NCBI GenBank assembly: GCA_018062725.1
Contig: JAGORP010000043.1
Coordinates: forward strand, 1-15,622
DNA length: 15,622 bases
Direction: 5' to 3'
From: Flavobacterium sp.
Lineage (GTDB): Bacteria; Bacteroidota; Bacteroidia; Flavobacteriales; Flavobacteriaceae
Part shown: piece by piece, positions 8,097 through 13,771 of the stretch
Numbering within the stretch: the first letter of the stretch is position 1
Layout of the letters: each line of letters begins with the position of its first letter
Notes under the pieces: model-generated
What the model was told of the DNA's origin: nothing
Databases searched by the model: none
Seen by the model: the letters and a program-made list of their open reading frames with translations, nothing else
Position numbers and translations under genes: made by a program

Positions 8097-8244
8097 CGTA
8101 GTTTTAGAACAAAATCAGCATTTGCGAATTAAATGCTTGGTTTACACCAGAGTAATGGGTTATCACAGACCTGTTGAAAGTTTTAATATTGGAAAAAAAG
8201 GCGAACACAAACAGCGTGTGCATTTTAAAGAAAGTCAGTGTTAG
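8080..8244 (+). CDS. Separate glycyl-radical domain of NrdD (54-residue small protein)
   Basis: This 54-codon ORF starts at ATG 8080 inside the last codons of nrdD (17-nt overlap, +1 frame relative to it) and overlaps the nrdG start by 7 nt. Its centre, CLVYTRVMGYHRPVESFN, is the glycyl-radical loop of class III ribonucleotide reductases. Gly27 corresponds to the radical glycine near the C-terminus of ordinary fused NrdD (Gly681 in E. coli). It begins exactly where the linker after the zinc-ribbon would be, and the tail IGKKGEHKQR is also typical of NrdD C-termini. It has an ATG preceded by an A-rich leader, so it can be translated independently by coupling, like GrcA/YfiD for pyruvate formate-lyase. 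Alternatives are a recent frameshift, a sequence error or a programmed +1 frameshift. The clean domain boundary and proper start favour a genuine split. Confidence 0.8.
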   Translation: MKTKTNVVLEQNQHLRIKCLVYTRVMGYHRPVESFNIGKKGEHKQRVHFKESQC

Positions 8245-8918
8245 CGAAACCTATTCACAGTATAACACCTTTTACATTATTAGATTATCCTAATAAATCG
8301 GCGTGCATTATTTGGTATGCGGGCTGTAATATGCGGTGTTTGTATTGTTATAATCCCGAAATTGTTTTAGGAAAAGGAACCTTTACTTTTTCTGAAACAA
8401 TTTCTTTCTTAAAATCTAGACAAGGCTTGCTCGATGCCGTTGTTTTAAGCGGTGGCGAATGTTTGATGCATAAAAATATTTTGCAGCAAATACAAGAAAT
8501 AAAAACTATGGGGTTTTTGGTAAAAATTGACACCAATGGTTCTAATCCAAAAGTTTTGGAACAGTTAATAATCGAAAACCTAATTGATTATGTAGCGTTA
8601 GATTTTAAAGCCCCAAAAGAGAAGTTCAAGGAAATTACAAAATCAGATTTGTTTCAACCTTTTGAAAAATCATTTGAATTTCTTTTGAAGAATACTATTC
8701 AATTTGAAATAAGAACCACTTATCATTCTGAATTAATCTCAAATTCAGAAATGAACGAAATGATCCGTTATCTTGATGCGAAAAAATATACCGGGAATTA
8801 TTATGTGCAATCATTTAAAAACAATGTAGCAACACTTGGAAATTTAAACTCATCAGTAAGAATTAAAGAAACTGAATTTTCTAGTGCATCAAATTTCAAT
8901 GTTATTTTTAGAAATTAA
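8238..8918 (+). CDS. nrdG: Anaerobic ribonucleotide reductase activating protein (radical SAM, NrdG2 type)
   Basis: A 226-residue radical-SAM activase that generates the glycyl radical on NrdD using S-adenosylmethionine and a [4Fe-4S] cluster. The cluster motif C-x3-C-x2-C is seen at Cys30, Cys34 and Cys37 (AGCNMRCLYCYNPE), and the SAM-binding GGE motif follows in VVLSGGECLM. The N-terminus SITPFTLLDYPNKSACI matches the NrdG2-like subfamily (TIGR02495-type). The start is a GTG at 8238, overlapping the small radical-domain ORF by 7 nt. No in-frame ATG exists before the conserved start of the domain. The 3' end overlaps the end of the convergent norB by 30 nt. The gene cluster large chain, radical domain, activase forms one translational unit. 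Confidence 0.93.
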   Translation: MLAKPIHSITPFTLLDYPNKSACIIWYAGCNMRCLYCYNPEIVLGKGTFTFSETISFLKSRQGLLDAVVLSGGECLMHKNILQQIQEIKTMGFLVKIDTNGSNPKVLEQLIIENLIDYVALDFKAPKEKFKEITKSDLFQPFEKSFEFLLKNTIQFEIRTTYHSELISNSEMNEMIRYLDAKKYTGNYYVQSFKNNVATLGNLNSSVRIKETEFSSASNFNVIFRN

Positions 8919-10220
8919 TTTCAATCTTTTCAGAAATTCAAAAATAACAACATACAATCCTACCAAAATTCCAATTCCAAAAAAGGTGAATACTACATAC
9001 ATCCAATGCAATGAATCCTGAAATTTACCGAAAGAAATGTGTTGACTAAAAAATGTCCAATATCCTTTTTTTACTCCCAAAATGAGAAGCGTTATCCAAA
9101 ATAACACAAACGAAATATGAAATATTTTAATTCCCAAAGTAAGCTTTTTTAGTGAAGATTTTGTAAACGGATTTTCAGTTTCTATAATATAAGCAATTGA
9201 CGATAAAAGAATTAAAGTGTTAATTCCGATAGTTGTTCCCATAGAATGGGCCACCGTAATATGCGTTCCGTGAGTGAATAAATTGATTGACGGAATTGAT
9301 ATTAATAAAGCTAAAATGATATTCAAAAACACCCAAAAATCAGCCATAAGCATCAATTTGTAAGCGAATGAGAATTCGATTTTCTTTTCTTCGGATAAAC
9401 TTTTTTTCCAATCATAAATAATCGAAAATAGAATAATCCATTCGGTCATGCTTATTGCATATGCTAAATATCTAATCCATGGCGCGGTTGGAATTATATA
9501 AATATGATGTGCCCAGCCAAACATTAAATTGGTCAGTCCAAGAAAATAAAAGAAAAATGCTTTTTTAGATTGGGTATAACTTCCATCGTTACTTATTTTG
9601 GACATTACAAATAGAGCCGTTCCATACACCAATAAATTCCATGAACCAACATACGAACCACCCGATTTCCATTGCATTGCTATATTTTGAATAAAATTAT
9701 CTCTAAAATACGGCAACATCCACAAATGCGCTTCGGTAAAATGATAGATCATAAAAACAATTCCTGTTGCCCACATCCAGTTATAAACTGGCCAATTTTT
9801 AAAGTTTGGCAACATGGTTTTATAAAAGGTAACGCCAAATAATATCCAACCTAAAACAATTGGGAAATAGAAATAGCTCGGAAATTCTAAATATTCCTTT
9901 CCTGCAAAATTCATTGATAAATACGAAAAAATAATTCCAATTCCAGTTACAATAAACAACCAAAAATGGACTTTTATAAGGTTTTGATTGACTGGTTTGA
10001 TGTAATAATAAATGCCTCCAATGGCTGATAGTAAAATCCAAGAAACCACAAAAAACGTGTGCAAAGGACGTATTGCATTAAAAGGCAACATTCCTTTTAT
10101 AAAACTAGGAACAACATACTGAAAGCCAGATAATAATCCGCAAAGTAATCCAAGCATTAATGAAATTAAGCCAACAGCAATAAAGTAAAAAGGATATTTA
10201 TTATTTGCCATGGTTTTCAT
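8889..10220 (-). CDS. norB: NorB-like nitric oxide reductase subunit with missing canonical ligands
   Basis: Homologue of the catalytic subunit of cytochrome c-dependent nitric oxide reductase, 443 residues with about 12 TM segments. The N-terminus (GFQYVV, PFNAIRPLHTFFVVSW) matches cNOR NorB closely. His54 (TM2, low-spin haem b), His238-His239 (WAHHIYI, FeB) and His325 (THGTHITVAH, haem b3) are present. In an ungapped comparison with TM6 of Pseudomonas NorB (HLWVEGVWEL), this protein reads GGSYVGSWNL at residues 187-196. His207 becomes Gly, and Glu211 and Glu215 become Val and Asn. The second TM10 His (349) becomes Met327. His160, Glu163 and His165 at the outer end of TM5 might compensate. 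norC precedes it with a 20-nt overlap; an alternative ATG lies at 10211. Whether it reduces NO by the standard mechanism is uncertain. Confidence 0.85.
   Translation of the reverse strand: MKTMANNKYPFYFIAVGLISLMLGLLCGLLSGFQYVVPSFIKGMLPFNAIRPLHTFFVVSWILLSAIGGIYYYIKPVNQNLIKVHFWLFIVTGIGIIFSYLSMNFAGKEYLEFPSYFYFPIVLGWILFGVTFYKTMLPNFKNWPVYNWMWATGIVFMIYHFTEAHLWMLPYFRDNFIQNIAMQWKSGGSYVGSWNLLVYGTALFVMSKISNDGSYTQSKKAFFFYFLGLTNLMFGWAHHIYIIPTAPWIRYLAYAISMTEWIILFSIIYDWKKSLSEEKKIEFSFAYKLMLMADFWVFLNIILALLISIPSINLFTHGTHITVAHSMGTTIGINTLILLSSIAYIIETENPFTKSSLKKLTLGIKIFHISFVLFWITLLILGVKKGYWTFFSQHISFGKFQDSLHWMYVVFTFFGIGILVGLYVVIFEFLKRLKLISKNNIEI
8901..8948. repeat. AT-rich inverted repeat at convergent gene ends, possible bidirectional terminator
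   Basis: GTTATTTTT (8901-8909) pairs perfectly with AAAAATAAC (8940-8948), and inside it AATTTC (8917-8922) pairs with GAAATT (8933-8938). The structure spans the convergent overlap of nrdG and norB and has no GC-rich stem or flanking T run. It is at best a weak bidirectional terminator. Confidence 0.35.
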
Positions 10221-10638
10221 TTTTATATTTTATGACAACCCAACCATTAGGCTTTATTTCTACGGGGGTATTTGGATAGTAACCTGTCCTATCTACTTCT
10301 TTTAAAAATTGGATTAAAGCTTCTTGATCAGTGTTATTAAACTGAAATTTCGGCATTGATTTCACACCGCTGTTTAACAGAGCCTTTAAGTAATATTCGT
10401 CTTTATTTTTATTGGAATACACATTAGTCAAATCAGGACCAAGATAACCGCCAAGACCATAAAGTTGATGACAAGAATTGCAGTTGTTTTGTAGCCAAAT
10501 ATTTTCGCCTTGAATGGCTTTTTTAGAAAGATGAATTGTGCCATAATCAGTTATTGAAGTATATATGCTAAAATTATAAATTGAAAATATACTAATAAGA
10601 AGTAGTAAAATGAAAAGACGTTTTTTATAAGGTTTCAT
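10201..10638 (-). CDS. norC: NorC, membrane-anchored cytochrome c subunit of nitric oxide reductase
   Basis: A 145-residue monohaem cytochrome c that passes electrons to NorB. One N-terminal membrane anchor spans about residues 7-26. The haem motif is Cys53-x2-Cys56-His57 (NNCNSCHQLY). It is followed by GLGGYLGPDLTNVY, the NorC-type segment corresponding to GEGAYFAPEL in Pseudomonas, and the axial Met95 in GVKSMPKF. Length and layout match NorC. It is the first gene of a norCB operon, and its promoter carries a putative Crp/Fnr-type box 22 nt from a -7-like element. Confidence 0.93.
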   Translation of the reverse strand: MKPYKKRLFILLLLISIFSIYNFSIYTSITDYGTIHLSKKAIQGENIWLQNNCNSCHQLYGLGGYLGPDLTNVYSNKNKDEYYLKALLNSGVKSMPKFQFNNTDQEALIQFLKEVDRTGYYPNTPVEIKPNGWVVIKYKNENHGK

Positions 10639-10660
10639 AATTAAGTATGCATACGCTCTG

Positions 10661-10704
10661 CAAATTGAGTAAAATTCTCTGGCTATAAATATGATTTAAA
10701 TCAC
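10661..10704 (-). promoter_or_regulatory. norCB promoter with Crp/Fnr-type palindrome
   Basis: On the minus strand, GTGATTTAAATCAT (10704 to 10691; perfect inner palindrome TGATTTAAATCA) is followed after 22 nt by TCAATTTG (10668 to 10661), one mismatch from TAnnTTTG. The geometry is the same as at the ric promoter. The norC ATG at 10638 is 22 nt after the -7-like box. The operator touches the terminator of the upstream gene, with one base between them. Confidence 0.72.
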
Positions 10705-10705
10705 A

Positions 10706-10736
10706 AAAAGCGTGAACTACGACAATTCACGCTTTT
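10706..10736 (-). terminator. Intrinsic terminator of the fasciclin-lipoprotein gene
   Basis: An 11-bp perfect inverted repeat (AAAAGCGTGAA at 10706-10716, TTCACGCTTTT at 10726-10736) with a 9-nt loop. Read on the minus strand it ends in a T run (CTTTTTGTG), 40 nt after the fasciclin-gene stop and just upstream of the norC operator. The symmetric A and T tracts would allow some function in both directions. Confidence 0.85.
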
Positions 10737-10776
10737 CTCTTTAATAAAAAAAACACTATTTGAATTAATAATTATT

Positions 10777-11331
10777 CTATTTCGGTAAAAGCACATCGCC
10801 AATAACATGAATGATTCCGTTTCCAGTTGGAATTGATGCAACTATTTCCGAGCCATTTACAAAAGTTTTTTCACCTTTTTTAGTGATTTTTACTTTTCCA
10901 CCATACACCATATCAAACTCTTGTCCGTCGTTCATGTATTCGATTTTAAGCGTTCCAACATACGTGTGATACCCTAAAATGTTTTCTAAATCTCCTTTTT
11001 TCTCTGGTTCTAATAAACCTTCAACTGTTCCAGCAGGCAATTTATCGAACGCAGCGTTTGTGGGTGCAAAAACCGTGAATGGTCCGGCATTGCTCAACGA
11101 TGTTACTAATCCGGCAGCTTTCACTGCTGTGACTAATGTTGTGTGATCTTTACTTCCAACGGCAGTTTGAACAATGTTGGGTACCGAAGTTTCGTCCACT
11201 ACATTTTCTTGTCCGCCTGAGGTAACTTCAGTAGTTTCTGATGTAGATTCATTAGCAGCTTGATCACTTTGTTTGCAACCCATAGCCATAAATAAACTCG
11301 CCAATAACAATGATTTAATTGATTTTTTCAT
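10777..11331 (-). CDS. Fasciclin-domain lipoprotein
   Basis: A 184-residue secreted lipoprotein with a single fasciclin (FAS1, BIgH3) domain, a fold associated with adhesion or protein interaction whose bacterial role is usually unknown. The ATG at 11331 is chosen because it gives a standard lipoprotein signal (MKKSIKSLLLASLFMAMGC, lipobox Cys). A longer TTG start at 11346 would sit only about 6 nt from the inferred transcription start. After a Ser/Thr/Glu-rich linker, the FAS1 domain (about 50-184) shows both conserved boxes: GPFTVFAPTNAAFDKLP and the terminal GNGIIHVIGDVLLP. It has its own Crp/Fnr-type operator and a strong terminator, so it is a single-gene unit between norCB and the regulator. 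Its link to NO metabolism is suggested only by this promoter and position. Confidence 0.9.
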   Translation of the reverse strand: MKKSIKSLLLASLFMAMGCKQSDQAANESTSETTEVTSGGQENVVDETSVPNIVQTAVGSKDHTTLVTAVKAAGLVTSLSNAGPFTVFAPTNAAFDKLPAGTVEGLLEPEKKGDLENILGYHTYVGTLKIEYMNDGQEFDMVYGGKVKITKKGEKTFVNGSEIVASIPTGNGIIHVIGDVLLPK

Positions 11332-11356
11332 AATATATACTTTCAAATTATACGTA

Positions 11357-11400
11357 CAAAGTACCTAATTAGAAAACAGTTATTTTATGAGTGTAATCAT
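11357..11400 (-). promoter_or_regulatory. Fasciclin-gene promoter with Crp/Fnr-type palindrome
   Basis: On the minus strand, ATGATTACACTCAT (11400 to 11387) is a perfect ATGA-N6-TCAT site that differs at only one of 14 positions from the ric site. After 22 nt comes GTACTTTG (11364 to 11357), which keeps the TTTG half of the -7 consensus but not the TA. The palindrome overlaps the stop codon of the upstream gene by three bases. Confidence 0.75.
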
Positions 11401-12650
11401 AATACAGGAGGATTTTTAACTTTTATTATAGAATAAAAAGCGGTAATTCCGATGCCAAGAACTAATACCAGTGCCGCTCCAAAAAGCATTTCGTTTATAA
11501 ACGGAATTAAAGTATAGGAAAACGCAGCAACACCTTGAATGGCTAAGATTATTTCGTTTAGCACTACACCAACTGAGAATATAATTACACCTATTTTTAT
11601 GGGTTTATTAAAATGAATCAGGTGCGTGGCATACATATAAAAAAGCAAAAACAACGTAATTACAGCCAGTAGAACCAAATGTAAATAAGCAATTACAATA
11701 GGTCTAAATCCGTACGCAAGCTGACTTAAAACCGGTATCGTTGAACCCAACTGGAGCAAAAATTTTATACTCAACGCAAAACCAACAAAAAGCAGCACAT
11801 AGCGTAAAAAGTAGGGGAAATTTTGAAGGTATTCACGTCGTGTTTTTACAATGATAATCAAATATCGGAACCAAGCATAAACTTGTACAAAAGCGGAAAT
11901 TACCGTTACTATATAAACCCATGTCGGTAAATCCAACCAAAGTGTCGAAAGAAAATAAGCAGGAATACACGCGATAAAAAACAACCAAAAAGTTCTGTTG
12001 AAAAATACGTTTTCAGACGATTTCAAATTAAGAAAGGCAGTCAATAATCCCATACAAGCAAAGAAAAACCATCCATTATATTGAAAATGTAAATAGTAAT
12101 AAATGGAGGCTAAATATTCATTTTGGTGAATGTTTTTTGTAACCATCATATAAGCTAAAGCAAAAGTACCTAATGATGAAAATAAATTAAAAAAAAGCGC
12201 AGCTTTAAACCAATTTTTAGACAAATCATCGTCGGCTATTTGCCTTAAATCTTTGAAATAAAATAAAGCAAAAACACCCGCAACGACGATAGATGATGAT
12301 GAGAAGAAAATAGAAATCATTCCGTAACCTTGGATGATAAAGAAAATCAACATTCCGTATGCGCAAATTAAATTAGCTATTAAAACCAAACTATACTTTC
12401 TACTTAGTCTATGCTCCGTATTCTTGTCTCTTTTTTCAATTCTCTTTTCTAAAAATCCAACCATCAATACCATTAAAGTATGAGATATCCAGCCCGAAAA
12501 AGCAAAGTGTGAATGCGAATGCTGCAAATGTTTTTGGTCTAAAAAAGGGAATTCGAAACCTATTTTATAACGCATTAAAAGTCCGATAAGAGCAACAATG
12601 AAGAGATTTAGTAGCGAAAATTTTAACCAAAACTTACTGTTTAATGGCAT
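11397..12650 (-). CDS. Divergent 12-TM haem-copper-oxidase-like membrane protein
   Basis: A 417-residue integral membrane protein with about 12 hydrophobic segments. Its His pattern resembles subunit I of haem-copper oxidases or NO reductases: LQHSHSHFAFSGW at residues 42-54 (TM2-like), YYYLHFQYNGWFFF around His188 (TM6-like) and IAYLHLVLL around His324 (TM10-like). Where NorB has the FeB pair HH, this protein has Leu-Ser (FLSTLWLDLP). Where NorB has the haem b3 ligand, it has Tyr322. It might bind a low-spin haem but lacks a recognisable binuclear centre. A distant NnrS-type or purely structural role is possible. Its ATG overlaps the last base of the crp/fnr-like gene stop (TAATG), so it is co-transcribed with the regulator. 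No substrate can be assigned. Confidence 0.75.
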   Translation of the reverse strand: MPLNSKFWLKFSLLNLFIVALIGLLMRYKIGFEFPFLDQKHLQHSHSHFAFSGWISHTLMVLMVGFLEKRIEKRDKNTEHRLSRKYSLVLIANLICAYGMLIFFIIQGYGMISIFFSSSSIVVAGVFALFYFKDLRQIADDDLSKNWFKAALFFNLFSSLGTFALAYMMVTKNIHQNEYLASIYYYLHFQYNGWFFFACMGLLTAFLNLKSSENVFFNRTFWLFFIACIPAYFLSTLWLDLPTWVYIVTVISAFVQVYAWFRYLIIIVKTRREYLQNFPYFLRYVLLFVGFALSIKFLLQLGSTIPVLSQLAYGFRPIVIAYLHLVLLAVITLFLLFYMYATHLIHFNKPIKIGVIIFSVGVVLNEIILAIQGVAAFSYTLIPFINEMLFGAALVLVLGIGITAFYSIIKVKNPPVL

Positions 12651-13237
12651 TAGTAATAGATTTTATGATTATTGATTTCAATTTTGTTTGCGGTTTTCAT
12701 TTTTGCAAAAGCTCGAATGACGGTTTCTACCCGCAAGCCCGTAAAATTTGCAATTTCTTGTCTCGTAAACGGAACTAATTCTTTGTGGTCACCATGACCT
12801 TTTTTATGCGCGTTTAAAAAGGCTAAAATTCTAAATTCAGGTTTCTGGTTGATGATGTCTTTTGATGTTTTGGCCTTGCCGTGAATGCGTCTTGCCATCA
12901 AAATCAGAAATTGCTTTTGAATGGAAGGATATTCATCTAAAATCTTCAAAAACTTATCTTTCGAGAGTTTTACAATTTTACAATCTTGAAAAGCCACAGC
13001 GGTCGCAGGATATTTTTCATCAATAAATAACGGTGGTTCTCCAAAACTTTGGCCATTGCAAAAATATCCTTGTGTAAATTCTTTTCCTTCATCGTTGGAA
13101 TTAAACATTCGCACACAACCTTCAACAACCTGAAAATAGTAATGAGCTACTTCATCTTCGCTGATAATAATATCATTTTTCTTATATTCTTTGGCAATTG
13201 CACCCCAAGTATAGAGTAAATCTAAATCTATTTGCAT
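12650..13237 (-). CDS. Crp/Fnr-family transcriptional regulator (DNR/NnrR-like, no Fe-S cysteines)
   Basis: A 195-residue regulator with an N-terminal cyclic-nucleotide-binding-like beta-roll (about 15-100, including NGQSFGEPPLF), a dimerisation helix (about 103-125) and a C-terminal winged HTH (FTRQEIANFTGLRVETVIRA). The recognition helix VETVIR resembles FNR VETISR: Glu171 and Arg175 are kept, Ser is replaced by Ile174. There is no N-terminal cysteine cluster, so it is not an oxygen-sensing FNR; a haem/NO-sensing DNR-type mechanism is possible. ATG 13237 is chosen; an upstream TTG at 13291 would add 18 unremarkable residues. A matching palindrome in its own promoter suggests autoregulation, and the same site precedes norC, ric and two other genes. 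Confidence 0.9.
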   Translation of the reverse strand: MQIDLDLLYTWGAIAKEYKKNDIIISEDEVAHYYFQVVEGCVRMFNSNDEGKEFTQGYFCNGQSFGEPPLFIDEKYPATAVAFQDCKIVKLSKDKFLKILDEYPSIQKQFLILMARRIHGKAKTSKDIINQKPEFRILAFLNAHKKGHGDHKELVPFTRQEIANFTGLRVETVIRAFAKMKTANKIEINNHKIYY

Positions 13238-13301
13238 GATGGACGATCTGTGATTTAAGTTGTAAACACCTTTGTTTATTGATGATTTCAACTTATGGTT
13301 A

Positions 13302-13377
13302 CAAAATTACTTTTTATAAATTTACTAAAAATATGACCATAATCATATAATAGGGCCTTTTATTCGTTGTAAATTTG
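13302..13377. promoter_or_regulatory. Symmetric divergent promoter: one palindrome serving two -7 boxes
   Basis: The palindrome ATGACCATAATCAT (13333-13346) sits midway between two exact TAnnTTTG -7 boxes: TAATTTTG on the minus strand (13309 to 13302) for the regulator, and TAAATTTG on the plus strand (13370-13377) for the small protein gene. Each is separated from the palindrome by exactly 23 nt. A single bound regulator dimer could therefore activate both directions from the class II position, or repress its own gene. Confidence 0.8.
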
Positions 13378-13381
13378 CCTT

Positions 13382-13771
13382 GTGAAGAAAATTATAATCA
13401 TAGTAATCCTTGCCCTTGTCTTAAAACCGATTCTTCCGGTTGTAGATTACCTAGTGAACTACGATTATATTTCAACTGTACTCTGCGAAAACAAAGCCAA
13501 ACCAGAGCTAAAATGTAATGGTAAATGCCATTTAATGAAGGAATTAGCCAAAGCATCAGATATTGAACCTTTGGGAGAAAAACCTACTAATTCTGATAAA
13601 AAAATCAGTTACACCCAAAAAATCGAACTTTTATTCTGCAACGAAGTAACCGAAATATCTTTTAGACAAATTTATTTTCATACTAAAACTTCTATTGGAG
13701 ATAACTATGCCAACCTATACTTTCACTCGGTAAGTTGCTCCGTTTTTCATCCACCAACCACTATTCCTTAA
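13382..13771 (+). CDS. Small Cys-containing secreted or membrane-anchored protein
   Basis: A 129-residue protein of a type I have seen in Bacteroidota next to copper or TonB genes, with no established function. It starts with a hydrophobic signal or anchor (KKIIIIVILALVLKPILPVVDYLVNYDYI) and then a conserved-looking cluster: Cys35 (LCENKAKPEL), Cys45 and Cys49-His50 with Met52 (KCNGKCHLMKEL). Two more Cys are at 86 and 119. The C-x9-C-x3-C-H arrangement could bind copper or form disulfides. The start is a GTG only 4 nt after the -7 box, so the transcript would be essentially leaderless. No alternative start keeps the signal sequence. It is divergent from the regulator and upstream of a copper-associated lipoprotein and receptor. 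Confidence 0.72.
   Translation: MKKIIIIVILALVLKPILPVVDYLVNYDYISTVLCENKAKPELKCNGKCHLMKELAKASDIEPLGEKPTNSDKKISYTQKIELLFCNEVTEISFRQIYFHTKTSIGDNYANLYFHSVSCSVFHPPTTIP

Noticed and set aside
8080..8244. Programmed +1 frameshift joining nrdD to the radical domain
   Set aside because: No convincing slippery sequence or stimulator was seen, and the downstream ORF has its own well-placed ATG. Kept only as an alternative to a true split.
8889..10220. Nitric oxide dismutase (NOD) instead of NorB
   Set aside because: NODs are qNOR-like long proteins with an N-terminal extension and specific substitutions at the FeB site. This protein is cNOR-sized, has a norC partner, and its substitution pattern (TM6 His to Gly, Glu to Val, TM10 His to Met) is different.
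12650..13237. Oxygen-sensing FNR with a [4Fe-4S] cluster
   Set aside because: There is no N-terminal cysteine cluster; the only cysteines (about residues 41, 60 and 86) lie within the beta-roll and do not match the FNR spacing.
13238..13291. N-terminal extension of the Crp/Fnr protein from a TTG start
   Set aside because: The 18 extra residues show no family feature and the TTG would lie about 6 nt from the inferred transcription start. The ATG at 13237 starts right before the conserved domain, although the longer form cannot be excluded.
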